Positions 1-8,308 of a DNA stretch of 64,000 bases are shown here, one piece after another. The position numbers were made by a program, and so were the translations under genes. Source of the stretch: Terriglobus sp. TAA 43 (GTDB lineage: Bacteria > Acidobacteriota > Terriglobia > Terriglobales > Acidobacteriaceae). The stretch spans positions 1,550,001 through 1,614,000 of the forward strand of contig NZ_JUGR01000001.1 of assembly GCF_000800015.1 (NCBI RefSeq), written 5' to 3'. The first letter of the stretch is position 1. Each line of letters opens with the position of its first letter. The notes beneath the pieces are model-generated. The model ran no database searches and was not told the DNA's origin. It worked only from the letters and a program-made list of their open reading frames with translations.

Positions 1-295
1 GTGCATGACGATCCACTGCGTTGTAGCAAAGGTTCAGCGTGCCGCCAGTGAACCACTTCGCATGGGGAACATCCCATTCAAGCACGGTATGGAAGGGCTT
101 AAACCAGTCGAGGAGCTGCGCCTGTTCAGCCCAGAAGCCATCACTGTCTTCAATGGAGCGACGATACAGCTCATCGTACTGCTCACGGGAACGGATGCTT
201 GCCTGCGCCGCGAACTCGGCTGGTGGTGGAAAAATGCGGTCTTCGCGAAGGGACGACGTGAAGGAAGAGGGAACGCTGGTTGTCTCTGCAGCCAT
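1..295 (-). CDS. acs: Acetyl-CoA synthetase, N-terminal part (runs off the window)
   Basis: Only the first 98 codons are present, reading leftward from an ATG at 295 to the window edge. The product begins MAAETTSVPSSF and contains the segment YDELYRRSIEDSDGFWAEQA followed by LLDWFKPFHTVLEWD and KWFTGGTLNLCYNAVDRH, which is the typical ACAS_N opening of AMP-forming acetyl-CoA synthetase (acetate + ATP + CoA to acetyl-CoA, cytoplasmic). The catalytic AMP-binding core lies outside the window. It is transcribed away from the small gene at 383-580, so the 87-bp gap must hold its promoter. A propionyl-CoA or other short-chain acyl-CoA synthetase cannot be excluded from the N-terminus alone. Confidence 0.88.
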   Translation of the reverse strand, partial: MAAETTSVPSSFTSSLREDRIFPPPAEFAAQASIRSREQYDELYRRSIEDSDGFWAEQAQLLDWFKPFHTVLEWDVPHAKWFTGGTLNLCYNAVDRHA

Positions 296-382
296 GCGCG
301 ACATTCTACGTTGCCGACAATACGACTGGCCATGCCAGCACCCGAATCGTCTCAAGTATTCGGTACTTGTTACGCTTTTTGC

Positions 383-580
383 ATGTACGGATTTGCTATC
401 TCCACGTTGATCGGTGTTGCACTTGGATTCATGTTTGGCGTGGGATGCGCCCTGGCAGTGATGTATTCCATCTACATGGGCGGGTACCGCGAGGCTCTAC
501 GCGACATGGCCCTGGCGATCAAGCCCAAGCGCTGGCATGAAGAGCTGGCCAAAGTGAAGAAGATGGAAGGGAAAAAGTAA
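383..580 (+). CDS. Small single-pass membrane protein, 65 aa, unknown function
   Basis: The product starts MYGFAISTLIGVALGFMFGV and has one hydrophobic, glycine-rich segment over roughly residues 3-29, then a basic, lysine-rich amphipathic tail ending KVKKMEGKK. This is the layout of a small inner-membrane protein. I do not recognise a family. The ATG at 383 was chosen because upstream in-frame residues from 332 onward look non-coding and overlap the acs leader; no strong ribosome binding site is visible for either choice. Its stop codon (578-580) touches the stop codon of the opposite-strand DUF421 gene (581-583) with no gap. Confidence 0.5.
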   Translation: MYGFAISTLIGVALGFMFGVGCALAVMYSIYMGGYREALRDMALAIKPKRWHEELAKVKKMEGKK

Positions 581-1141
581 TCAGGCCTGTTTTAACGCCT
601 TCACTTCCGCCGTCAAGGCGTCCAGCCTCTTCAGGATTTCCTGATGCCGCGCACTGGGAAAACTTTCTTCGCGCGTCTCCACGTAAAACGTGCCGCCAGG
701 CTCCAGCGTGCATTCCTTCACATCCGCAAATCCACGCACGCTCTGCTTGTGCAGAACTTCCACCAGTTCTTCATGGGTGAGAATTTCATCGCGCATGGCA
801 GCTTCATCCACCTTGCCATTGCGAATAAGGGTCCTGCTGCTTCCCTGCAGAGCCCTATTGAGCTTCGGCATCGCGAAGAGAACACGGTTCAAGGACCAGT
901 TGGCGGCAAGCAATGCCATTGCACCGATCAGGCCACCAAGCAACGAATTGTCCTCGCCAATGATGGCGTTCTGGACTGTGTTCGACAGCGACAGCAGAAC
1001 CACCAGATCAAATGGGTTCAATTGAGCCAGTTCACGTTTGCCGAATACGCGAAGCAGGAGGATCAACGTGAAGTAGACGATGATGGGGCGAAGGATTTTC
1101 TCCAGGATGGGCAGGGGCACGTGCAACATGTCATGCAACAT
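581..1141 (-). CDS. DUF421 / YetF-family membrane protein, 186 aa
   Basis: The protein opens with a hydrophobic segment (residues about 15-32), carries the family hallmark LLLRVFGKRELAQLNPFDLV and SLSNTVQNAIIG, a further membrane segment near residues 68-84, and a soluble C-terminal domain containing LIRNGKVDEAAM and ILTHEELVEVLHKQ. This matches the YetF/DUF421 family of bacterial membrane proteins, whose cytoplasmic C-terminal domain is of unknown biochemical role. Length is somewhat shorter than the usual 210-240 aa because only one or two membrane helices precede the conserved core. A second in-frame Met lies at 1129. It ends back to back with the small gene at 383-580. Confidence 0.85.
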   Translation of the reverse strand: MLHDMLHVPLPILEKILRPIIVYFTLILLLRVFGKRELAQLNPFDLVVLLSLSNTVQNAIIGEDNSLLGGLIGAMALLAANWSLNRVLFAMPKLNRALQGSSRTLIRNGKVDEAAMRDEILTHEELVEVLHKQSVRGFADVKECTLEPGGTFYVETREESFPSARHQEILKRLDALTAEVKALKQA

Positions 1142-1169
1142 GCCGCCAGCCTACATCCTTAGGGAGCTT

Positions 1170-2141
1170 CTAAACAGCGCGAAGCTTCTGATGCCAATCC
1201 CACGCCGTGGCAAGAATCGCATCGAGCTGATCGAATTTCGGTGCCCATCCGAGTTCACGCTGAATCTTTGCGGAACTGGCGACCAGCACCGCGGGATCGC
1301 CCGGGCGGCGCGCTTCCACAATGACCGGGATCTCACGGCCCGTGACACGGCGTGCGCTATCAATCACCTCGCGTACGGTGAATCCCTGACCATTGCCGAT
1401 GTTGTAGATGGCGCTCTCCTGCGTTGCGAGCGACTCCATCGCCAATAAATGAGCTTCCGCCAGGTCGGCTACGTGAACGTAATCGCGGACGCAGGTGCCG
1501 TCCTTCGTGGGATAGTCCTCGCCGTAGATGCGAATGTTGTCGCGCAAGCCGAGTGCGGTGTCCAGAATTAACGGGATCAGATGGCTTTCTGGCTCGTGCG
1601 CCTCGCCGTAACCGGGAATGGCTCCGGCCACGTTGAAGTAACGCAGCGCAGCGTAACGAAGGCCCATACGTTCCGAGAACCAGCGCATCATGTATTCGCT
1701 GAGGAGCTTGCTTTCGCCATAGGCGTTCGTTGGCTTCAGATCGTCGGTCTCTTCAATGGGAGCGCGCTTGGGCTCGCCATAGCAGGCAGCAGTGGAGGAG
1801 AACACGAGGCGCTGTGTGCCGGTCTGCTGCATGCATTCCAGCAGGGTGAGTGTGCCCGCCGTGTTGTTGCGGAAGTAGACATCCGGGCGCTTCATGCTTT
1901 CGCCCGCTTCGATGAGAGCGGCAAAATGCAGTACGCCATCAAACTGGCCGTCCCGGAGGGTTTGGCTCAGCAGATTCGCATCGGCGATATCACCCTCCAC
2001 AAAAGTTGCAGATGAGGGGAGCGCTTCCCTCTTGCTGTGGCAAAGATTGTCATAAACCGTCACGCTATGGCCACGGTCCAACAGGAGGCGGCTGACTGTG
2101 CCACCGATATAGCCGGCACCGCCGGTAACCAAATAATTCAT
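1170..2141 (-). CDS. galE: UDP-glucose 4-epimerase, 323 aa
   Basis: Extended short-chain dehydrogenase/reductase that interconverts UDP-glucose and UDP-galactose with bound NAD, supplying sugars for polysaccharide and lipopolysaccharide. The N-terminus MNYLVTGGAGYIGG is the NAD-binding GxxGxxG loop. SSTAACYGEP and AYGESK provide the catalytic Ser and the Tyr-xxx-Lys pair. DGTCVRDYVHVADLAEAH and YNIGNGQGFTVREVI are typical GalE signatures. The ATG at 2141 was preferred over an upstream in-frame start at 2231 because the extra 30 residues are not part of the fold and MNYLVTGG is where the family normally begins. Confidence 0.95.
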   Translation of the reverse strand: MNYLVTGGAGYIGGTVSRLLLDRGHSVTVYDNLCHSKREALPSSATFVEGDIADANLLSQTLRDGQFDGVLHFAALIEAGESMKRPDVYFRNNTAGTLTLLECMQQTGTQRLVFSSTAACYGEPKRAPIEETDDLKPTNAYGESKLLSEYMMRWFSERMGLRYAALRYFNVAGAIPGYGEAHEPESHLIPLILDTALGLRDNIRIYGEDYPTKDGTCVRDYVHVADLAEAHLLAMESLATQESAIYNIGNGQGFTVREVIDSARRVTGREIPVIVEARRPGDPAVLVASSAKIQRELGWAPKFDQLDAILATAWDWHQKLRAV

Positions 2142-2243
2142 GGGTTTATCGTCACTCGTCGATGGGAATACAACGTTGCCTACGATTCTTGCATAGGCAT
2201 GTGTACGTTTTTCGTGTTTCCACCGTCTCATCCCCTGTTGGAG

Positions 2244-2471
2244 TTATGGAGGCGATTCCTGAAGTTGATTTTGCGTGAAAGTGAAACGGATTTCGATCAG
2301 GTTGCGGTCCGGCTCGCTTATCATAGCTGTTAAGTTCCGGCGCAATCCTGCCTTACACTCGATCAATCCTCCCGGATGAATTACGTGGAAGCGCCATTCG
2401 TAGAACAACGCGACCGTAATAGCGGCGCACACAAGAACCCGGTTCCAAGGCAGACCAAAGACTCTGGTCAT
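2244..2471 (-). CDS. Doubtful 75-aa ORF in the galE-tonB gap
   Basis: The 2142-2509 stretch between galE and the TonB gene has no recognised gene. On the minus strand an ATG at 2471 opens a 75-codon frame starting MTRVFGLPWNRVLVCAAITV, which has a hydrophobic N-terminal segment that could be one membrane helix, followed by a polar tail. The ribosome binding site (GATAGG, 2 nt before the ATG) is poorly placed. I do not recognise a family. It may be chance; its position divergent from the TonB gene leaves the promoter of that gene overlapping its 5' end. Confidence 0.22.
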   Translation of the reverse strand: MTRVFGLPWNRVLVCAAITVALFYEWRFHVIHPGGLIECKAGLRRNLTAMISEPDRNLIEIRFTFTQNQLQESPP

Positions 2472-2509
2472 CGCCTATCGAAACTGAATTTTTGAGGATT
2501 GCACCACAT

Positions 2510-3643
2510 ATGGCAAACCAAGTGCCTGATCACGAGCGGAACCGCGTGCCCGGGAGCCAGAATGCGTCTCCGGCAAACGATACGATTCCTTCGCAGCGGG
2601 ATTTAGCCTTTAAGACTTTTGGCGTGATGGAAGACACAGAGAAGCGCAAGAACCGCTTCTTGGCTGCGTTTTTCATCAACACCACTCTGGCTGCGCTCCT
2701 CATCTGGATCAGCGTTCTGACGGCGAGGCGCGTCGTCGAGCAGCATATCGAGAAGACCATCACATTCAACAATGTGAAGCCACCAGAACCTCCGAAGCCG
2801 GTGCCACCTCCAAAGCTCCCCAAGCCGCCGGTGGTGAAGGTCGAGCCGCCGAAGATCCTGCCGAATGTTCCAAAGATTGAGGTCCCGGAGCCACCGAAGA
2901 TCCAGCCGCAGCCTGTTCTGAAGGCGCAGCCGATCATCACGCCCGCGCCGCCGAAAGCGGTAACGCCTCCTCCCGCGCCGAAGCCGGTAGCTATCAGCAT
3001 TGCGCAGGCAGCATCCGTTCCAAATCACGATGCTCACCCGTCCGCTGTTCGCCTGGGAAGCATGACCAATCCGATCAACAACACCAGTGGCCCTGCAGTG
3101 TCTCCGGTAAACCTGGGACACAGTGGCGCACCGGGAATGCCCGCAGGCAATACCGGCTATGGCCCGCCATCGGCCATTGCCATTGCCGGTTCCGGCTCGC
3201 CGAACGGTCAGATGGGTGGCCACGACCGGGCTGCACAGCCGATCAAGGGCATCAATACTGGCGTTCCAGGAGGCACCGGCCCTCTGACCGCGAAGCCCGT
3301 GGGTGCCATTGCGATTGCAAAGGGACCTACCCCTCCGGCAATCCCGCAAGCGCAGGTCAATACCGGTCCAGCCAAGAGTGCGCCGAAGGTTATCTATAAA
3401 CCGAAGCCGGAATATACGGAAGAAGCCCGAAGCCTACGCCTTGAAGGCACCGTTTACATCAAAATTCACGTCTCAGCATCCGGATCTGTTTCCGTGATGG
3501 GCGTGCAAAGCGGTCTTGGCCATGGCCTGGATCAAGCTGCGGTGAGAGCGGTACAGGGCATGCGTTTCCAACCCGCAATGGCCAATGGTCAACCGACCGA
3601 TTGGGACGGCGTGGTCAACATTAACTTCCAGCTCGCCGGTTGA
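2510..3643 (+). CDS. TonB-family energy-transducing protein, 377 aa
   Basis: Inner-membrane-anchored periplasmic protein of the TonB type. Residues about 50-72 (FLAAFFINTTLAALLIWISV) form the single membrane anchor. They are followed by a long proline/lysine-rich stretch (PPEPPKPVPPPKLPKPPVVK and similar) that can span the periplasm, then a Gly/Asn/Ser-rich linker, and a C-terminal TonB_C domain from about residue 280 (KPEYTEEARSLRLEGTVYIK, then GLDQAAVRAVQGMRFQPA). It should couple the proton motive force through ExbB/ExbD to outer-membrane receptors, although no exbBD or receptor lies nearby. ATG 2510 was chosen over a TTG at 2492 because GAGG at 2494-2497 can then serve as ribosome binding site. 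An unusually long cytoplasmic N-terminus (about 48 residues) is present. Confidence 0.88.
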   Translation: MANQVPDHERNRVPGSQNASPANDTIPSQRDLAFKTFGVMEDTEKRKNRFLAAFFINTTLAALLIWISVLTARRVVEQHIEKTITFNNVKPPEPPKPVPPPKLPKPPVVKVEPPKILPNVPKIEVPEPPKIQPQPVLKAQPIITPAPPKAVTPPPAPKPVAISIAQAASVPNHDAHPSAVRLGSMTNPINNTSGPAVSPVNLGHSGAPGMPAGNTGYGPPSAIAIAGSGSPNGQMGGHDRAAQPIKGINTGVPGGTGPLTAKPVGAIAIAKGPTPPAIPQAQVNTGPAKSAPKVIYKPKPEYTEEARSLRLEGTVYIKIHVSASGSVSVMGVQSGLGHGLDQAAVRAVQGMRFQPAMANGQPTDWDGVVNINFQLAG

Positions 3644-3753
3644 GGGGAGATGGATCTTCTGCACAGAGCCGGAGATTCTGACCCAATTCCGCTTAGATTT
3701 TTGTACGCTGAAACAGTTCCCTACCCGGGACTTTCATAGGAGCCATCCAAACC

Positions 3754-5688
3754 ATGAGGAACCTTCGCAGGTCTTGCATCGCGGGTGTTGCCGCCACACT
3801 TCTTACCGCATCAACGGTGCCGGCGCTGGCATTTCCAATCCTAGGCAAGAAGAAAAAGGATGATCTACCCGCACGCAAGCTCACCCCGACCCAGTCCGCT
3901 CTTCTGGACAAAGCCATTGCGCGCGAGCAGGAAGTCATCAAAGTCATTCAGGAGCGCGCACCACTCGTTGAGACTTATATCCAGAACATGAAGCCCGATC
4001 CGGCGCTTCTACAGGTTCCTGTCTCCGATCAGCACTTCCTGGGCCGTGTGGAGTTCAAGAAGGTTCTCAACGGAGAGACCTACGAGACCGTTGACAATCA
4101 CAAGGCAAAGGGCAAGATGGGATTCTTCAAGAATTCCGTTTCCTTCATCACGGGCATCAACAAATCGTTCCACCTGCAGTTCAATGAAGTGGGCTTTGTC
4201 CAGATGATCCTGGTGGATGCCCACGGGTTCGACAAGACGAATTACAACTTCGGCTTTGTTCGCAATGACTTTCTCGGTTCGGTTCCAACGATGGTGTTCG
4301 ACGTGGAACCCGCTAAGGGCAGCAGCCGCGGACGCTTCTTTGGCCGCATCTGGGTGGAACGCCGGAACGGAAACATCGTTCGCTTCAACGGCTCCTTTGC
4401 TGGCAGCGAGAAGGACTTCCGCGAGTTCTATCACTTCGATTCCTGGCGCACGAACGTACAGGAGAACCTGTGGCTGCCGACGTCGTTCTACGTAGAAGAG
4501 AGCGATCCCAAGAGCACCGAAAATACGGTGAAGTTCAAGGCTGTGAATCACGTGTGGGGGTACGCTCTGAAGGTTCCCACCAGCGATGCCGAGAACGTCG
4601 ATGTGGAGGTTCAGGGCGCAACCGACGTCTCGAACGATGCACAGGATACATCGCCTCTTGGCGCGCAGCGCGCTTGGGTACAGCAGGCAGAGGATAACGT
4701 TGTAAACCGGCTCTTCCAGGCGGGCTTGCTGGATGCTCCCTCAGACTTCGACAAGATTCTGGAGCAGGTTGCCGGAAACATCTTGGCCTACAACAACATT
4801 CAGGTGGCGCGCCCCATTCGTGTGCGTACGTTGCTGACGGAACCACTGGAATCGTTGGCCATCGGCAACACGATCGTGCTTTCGAAGGGTCTGATTGATA
4901 CCACGGCGATTCCTGGCAATAACAACGAACAGGTGAACAACCTGTACGCGATTATCGCCTTCCAGGTGGCGCACATCATCCAGGGACATCGCCTGGATAC
5001 GAAGTACGCGTTCAACGATCGCCTCCTCTTCCCCGATACTTCGACCTTCGAGAAGATCCCGATGCATCACACGGATAAGGACAACGAAGAGGCAGCGAAG
5101 AAGGCTCTGGAATTGCTCCAGCCGAAGGAACTGAACGACGCTGGAAGTCAGTTCGGTCTCTATCTGGCAGAATTGCAGACTCGCTCGAAGGCCCTTACGG
5201 CGCTGAACGAGCCGATGGTTGGCGATTCGTTGGTAAAGGACGTGAAGACGAATACCTTCTGGCTTCAGCCGCTGATTGGCAAAGGTCCGAAGCTGGATCC
5301 AAACGACCTGAAGCAGAATGCGGCTATGCCACTGTCATCGTTCCTGCGCTTCGACCCTTGGACCGATCAAGTGGTACAGATGCACGCGTCCTATGAACCT
5401 CTGCTGTCGTCGCGCGACAAGATGCCGTTTGAAGTTACTCCGGTGTACCTGAAGCTTAGCTACTACAAGCCTGCAGCGGACGGAGCAGCTGCAGCAGCCG
5501 CGGGCGCCAATGCAACGACCGATGCCAACGGCAATGCCATCAGCGCACCACCGGCAGGAACAGGGACCACGGCAGTTCCCGCACAGGCTCAACCTTCTGC
5601 AGGAGCACCTCCTGCGGACACAACACTTACGCCGGCTCCAGCTGCTGGCACAACTGGAACGGCGAACCCGCCGGCACCACGACAGTAA
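3754..5688 (+). CDS. Secreted M48-like protein with degenerate zinc motif, 644 aa
   Basis: A signal peptide (MRNLRRSCIAGVAATLLTAS to about ALAF) directs export. The N-terminal half (residues about 60-290) is a globular domain with no family I can name. Residues about 330-480 resemble the M48 (Ste24/HtpX/LoiP-like) peptidase fold: IRVRTLLTEPLESLAIGNTI, then a helix that should hold HExxHxxxxH. Here the helix reads F403-Q404-V-A-H407-I-I-Q-G-H412, so the first zinc-binding His and the catalytic Glu are replaced while the two later His remain at exact spacing. It is therefore probably not an active protease. The C-terminal 90 residues are Ala/Pro/Gly/Thr-rich low complexity. It follows the TonB-like gene by 110 nt. 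Function unknown. Confidence 0.7.
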   Translation: MRNLRRSCIAGVAATLLTASTVPALAFPILGKKKKDDLPARKLTPTQSALLDKAIAREQEVIKVIQERAPLVETYIQNMKPDPALLQVPVSDQHFLGRVEFKKVLNGETYETVDNHKAKGKMGFFKNSVSFITGINKSFHLQFNEVGFVQMILVDAHGFDKTNYNFGFVRNDFLGSVPTMVFDVEPAKGSSRGRFFGRIWVERRNGNIVRFNGSFAGSEKDFREFYHFDSWRTNVQENLWLPTSFYVEESDPKSTENTVKFKAVNHVWGYALKVPTSDAENVDVEVQGATDVSNDAQDTSPLGAQRAWVQQAEDNVVNRLFQAGLLDAPSDFDKILEQVAGNILAYNNIQVARPIRVRTLLTEPLESLAIGNTIVLSKGLIDTTAIPGNNNEQVNNLYAIIAFQVAHIIQGHRLDTKYAFNDRLLFPDTSTFEKIPMHHTDKDNEEAAKKALELLQPKELNDAGSQFGLYLAELQTRSKALTALNEPMVGDSLVKDVKTNTFWLQPLIGKGPKLDPNDLKQNAAMPLSSFLRFDPWTDQVVQMHASYEPLLSSRDKMPFEVTPVYLKLSYYKPAADGAAAAAAGANATTDANGNAISAPPAGTGTTAVPAQAQPSAGAPPADTTLTPAPAAGTTGTANPPAPRQ

Positions 5689-5693
5689 TGGGT

Positions 5694-5729
5694 TAAGCCG
5701 GACGGGTGCGTACCTACTCGTCCGGCTTA
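5694..5729 (+). terminator. Inverted repeat, probable terminator
   Basis: An 11-bp perfect stem (TAAGCCGGACG with CGTCCGGCTTA) closes a 14-nt loop immediately after the stop of the M48-like gene. There is no long T run, so it may be a weak or factor-assisted terminator. Confidence 0.5.
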
Positions 5730-5849
5730 GAACGTTCCAAAGATGGTCGACCCAAGAAACTGTTTGTTCCTCTGTAAGCTCCCACGGTGTGTGCAAGGGC
5801 TGAAGTAAAAGCCCAGACGGAATTGAGCTACAGGCATAAAGGAGTCCTC

Positions 5850-6440
5850 TTGCCGCTACGAATCCAAAAAGCCAAATTTGCTGCGGTGCTTGCCACCGTA
5901 TTCTTGTTTTCACAATTTTCGGCGCGTGCAAACGGTCAGGCCACTACCGCCACCGCTTATCGCAACTCCGATCTTCAAGTCGGCGGATATTTTTCAGTCG
6001 TGCACCCGGACTATGGGCGGCGTTTTCTAGGCTACGGCGCATATGCCGCTTACGACTTCAAGCCTCACTGGGGCGCGGAATTCAATTTCCGCCAGGCGAA
6101 CTCCAGCGACAATGACCTCTCCGAGCGCACCTATGAACTCGGAGTACGCTACGTCATTACACGGAAACACCGTTTCAATCCTTATGCGCGTGCTTCGTAT
6201 GGTCGAGGCGTATTCAACTTCCCTCCGGGCTACAACGGCTTTCCGTTCGGCGCTAACCTCGCCTTCAACCTGATGGCGTTCGGCGGTGGCGTGGATTACA
6301 ACCTCACCCGCTCAATCAACATCCGCGGAGATTACGACTATCAACACTGGTTTAGTTTTCCGGATAACACCGGTTTTAACTACAACCGTTCCCTCTCTCC
6401 GCAGGCCCTCAGCGTTGGCGTGGCGTACCACTTCCACTAG
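5850..6440 (+). CDS. Outer-membrane beta-barrel protein (OmpA/Opacity-like), 196 aa
   Basis: Small outer-membrane barrel. A signal peptide with hydrophobic core FAAVLATVFLFSQFSA precedes alternating aromatic strands such as YFSVVHPDYGRRFLGYGAYA, HWGAEFNFRQ, YELGVRYVITR, FNPYARASYGRGVF and the C-terminal ALSVGVAYHFH, which ends in an aromatic-rich strand as BAM substrates do. The TTG at 5850 was chosen because AAAGGAG (5838-5844) sits 5 nt before it; upstream in-frame residues show no signal-peptide character. Its partner at 6509-7111 on the other strand has the same design, and the two end at a shared terminator. Ligand or role is unknown. Confidence 0.8.
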   Translation: MPLRIQKAKFAAVLATVFLFSQFSARANGQATTATAYRNSDLQVGGYFSVVHPDYGRRFLGYGAYAAYDFKPHWGAEFNFRQANSSDNDLSERTYELGVRYVITRKHRFNPYARASYGRGVFNFPPGYNGFPFGANLAFNLMAFGGGVDYNLTRSINIRGDYDYQHWFSFPDNTGFNYNRSLSPQALSVGVAYHFH

Positions 6441-6455
6441 ATCGTGGTTCAAGCG

Positions 6456-6501
6456 ACAACGTTAAAAAGCCCCGGATTGCTCCGGGGCTTTTTAACGTTG
6501 T
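6456..6501. terminator. Bidirectional intrinsic terminator
   Basis: A near-perfect long hairpin, ACAACGTTAAAAAGCCCCGG paired with the reverse complement ending at 6501, with a 6-nt loop. The A-run and T-run flank the GC core on both strands, so it can end the two convergent barrel genes. Confidence 0.9.
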
Positions 6502-6508
6502 GCGAGGC

Positions 6509-7111
6509 TTAGAAGTGGTATGCCACACCGAGCGTCGGCATGGAGATCACTTCGTAGCGGCCCGTGTTGTAGGCGTCCGACGGCAGCTTGAAGCTGGGCG
6601 TCTTCACTACGGCACCGCGATAGCCCAAGCGGATGTCGTAGCTGGGGCTGATCTCATACGCAACACCGGCTCCAAAGAAGCCGCCAAGGCTCAACTGACG
6701 CTTGGCGTCCAGCGACTGCGTGTCGAAATCGCGAATGGGCGAAAACACGTACGCGCCAATACCGACTTCCGCAAACGGATTGTAGTTACGGTAATTGCGG
6801 CTATACACGTAGCCAAACGAGACTTCCTGCTGACGCGTGTGGATCTGGTAGGTGTTAAAGCTGGTGTTCCGCAGCTGCGTCATGTACTGCGAGAAGGAGT
6901 AATTCGCTTCCAGCGCGCTACGCGGCGTGAGCATGAAACGGTAGCTTGCCAGCGCACCCAATGCCATATCTGCATTGACCTGAATACCGCGTCCGTTGAC
7001 CTGGGGAGGAATATTCCCCAAAGCGCTGATGCTTACATCCTGCCGGCTCTCCTGAGCATGAGCCGCTAACGCGCCAGCGAGCAGGGCGCACATCCACATC
7101 GATTTCTTCAT
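6509..7111 (-). CDS. Outer-membrane beta-barrel protein, 200 aa
   Basis: Begins MKKSMWMCALLAGALAAHAQ, a clear signal peptide with an AHA-Q cleavage site. The mature part alternates short amphipathic strands (ALASYRFMLTPRSALEANYS, EVSFGYVYSRNYRNYNPFAE, GGFFGAGVAYEI, YDIRLGYRGAVV) and ends MPTLGVAYHF with terminal Phe, the classical barrel-assembly signal. It resembles the barrel at 5850-6440 in size and in its final GVAYHF. ATG 7111 was chosen because the signal peptide starts there; the upstream in-frame extension is not hydrophobic. Role unknown, likely a structural or adhesion-related porin-like protein. Confidence 0.8.
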   Translation of the reverse strand: MKKSMWMCALLAGALAAHAQESRQDVSISALGNIPPQVNGRGIQVNADMALGALASYRFMLTPRSALEANYSFSQYMTQLRNTSFNTYQIHTRQQEVSFGYVYSRNYRNYNPFAEVGIGAYVFSPIRDFDTQSLDAKRQLSLGGFFGAGVAYEISPSYDIRLGYRGAVVKTPSFKLPSDAYNTGRYEVISMPTLGVAYHF

Positions 7112-7263
7112 TCGTATGACCAACCTCAACGTCGTTCGGTGTGGCGCCCTTTGGGCGCGCGCAGAGGACGTACAGCTTCTGATTGTACCTGTTAGGACTG
7201 CGGCGCTGCCATTCGGTGAGCAGCGAATCTTGCAGAAATGAAACTTTCCTTCTACTCGGAAGC

Positions 7264-8187
7264 TTAATCTCCACGTTCTGGAAGGAAACAATAGGACCCT
7301 CCGGTGAGCTCCGCATACTCTCGGACGCCACGCAGAAACTCAATCGCGGCATGAGACAGGTTCGCCTCACGGCGATGAACCAGCCTCAGTTTACGTTCCA
7401 TCTGTAGCTCTTTGACCCGAACGCGAGTGAGAGCCCCTGATTTCAGCTCGCGCTCCACCGTCAGCGCAGGAACCAGCGCCACTCCATTTCCTAGCTCCAC
7501 GAAACGGCGAACCGCCTCCAGGCTAGGCAATTCCACATCAATGCGAAGATTCGTACGATGCCTGCGGAAAGCCTCAAACACCTTGTCGCGCTGCGGTGAC
7601 GGCACGTTGTGCGCAACAAAGTGCTGGCCGCCGAGGTCGCGGATCGACACCTCCTCGGTTTTCGCCATCGGATGTCGAGGATTCACGACGAACGCAAGCT
7701 CATCCCGATAGACGACGATCGATTTCAGTGCCCGGTCTTCCGGCTTGAAGCTGAGCACTCCAATCTCCACCGAATGCAGAAGCACATCATCCGGGATGCG
7801 GCTGGCCAGACTACGCTGCACGCTGACCTTGACGCGCGGATGCACTCGCCGGAAACGATCCAACACAGGCAGCAGATAAAGGCAGGTGTATTCGTTCGCG
7901 GCGAGATTCAGGCTCCCGCGATGCAGGCTGCGGAGCTCACCCAGGGCGTGCTTTGCCTCCACACGCAGATTGAGCAACTTCTGGGCGTATTCGCGAAGCA
8001 CTTCGCCCGCGTCCGTCAATGAGGCTTCACGCGCTGCCCTGTCAAAAAGCGCCTCGCCAAGTTCGCCCTCCAGCTTTGAGATGGCCTGGCTGATAGCAGG
8101 CTGCGTTCGGTGCAGGCGGACGGCAGCGCGAGAAAAACTGCGCTCTTCCGCTACTGCGAGAAAGGTTTCCAGGGCAAACAGGTCCAC
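7264..8187 (-). CDS. LysR-type transcriptional regulator, 307 aa
   Basis: Residues 1-60 form the LysR winged helix-turn-helix (MDLFALETFLAVAEERSFSR, AAVRLHRTQPAISQAISKLE, LFDRAAREASLTDAGE). Residues about 90-300 form the periplasmic-binding-like effector domain (GSLNLAANEYTCLYLLP, VEIGVLSFKPEDRALKSIVV, FVELGNGVALVPALTVEREL). It is transcribed divergently from leuA, and the 121-bp gap holds a T-N11-A palindrome (8267-8281). By analogy with LeuO and IlvY, which sit beside and control leu and ilv genes, it is likely the regulator of the downstream branched-chain amino acid cluster, perhaps with a pathway intermediate as effector. That role is inference. Confidence 0.93.
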   Translation of the reverse strand: MDLFALETFLAVAEERSFSRAAVRLHRTQPAISQAISKLEGELGEALFDRAAREASLTDAGEVLREYAQKLLNLRVEAKHALGELRSLHRGSLNLAANEYTCLYLLPVLDRFRRVHPRVKVSVQRSLASRIPDDVLLHSVEIGVLSFKPEDRALKSIVVYRDELAFVVNPRHPMAKTEEVSIRDLGGQHFVAHNVPSPQRDKVFEAFRRHRTNLRIDVELPSLEAVRRFVELGNGVALVPALTVERELKSGALTRVRVKELQMERKLRLVHRREANLSHAAIEFLRGVREYAELTGGSYCFLPERGD

Positions 8188-8266
8188 GGCGTATCTCCGA
8201 AGAAGCCGACACTCAATCCGGCCGCTCTCTCCACTATAAGCACTTCTGATGACGCTATCACTGCAT

Positions 8267-8290
8267 ATAAGGATTCCTTATCGCTATACT
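8267..8290 (+). promoter_or_regulatory. LysR box and leuA promoter
   Basis: ATAAGGATTCCTTAT at 8267-8281 is a perfect 7-bp inverted repeat around one base and contains the LysR-type T-N11-A pattern. A good -10 hexamer TATACT follows at 8285-8290, with a poor -35 (TGCATA, 8262-8267), as expected for an activator-dependent promoter, though the box lies in the -35/-10 spacer, where bound protein could also repress. Ribosome binding site GAGGAAAA lies at 8299-8306. Confidence 0.65.
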
Positions 8291-8308
8291 GTGTCTCAGA
8301 GGAAAACG

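Noticed and set aside
5-382. Upstream extension of the 65-aa membrane protein to position 5
   Set aside because: That stretch is the antisense of the acetyl-CoA synthetase N-terminus and shows no membrane or family features.
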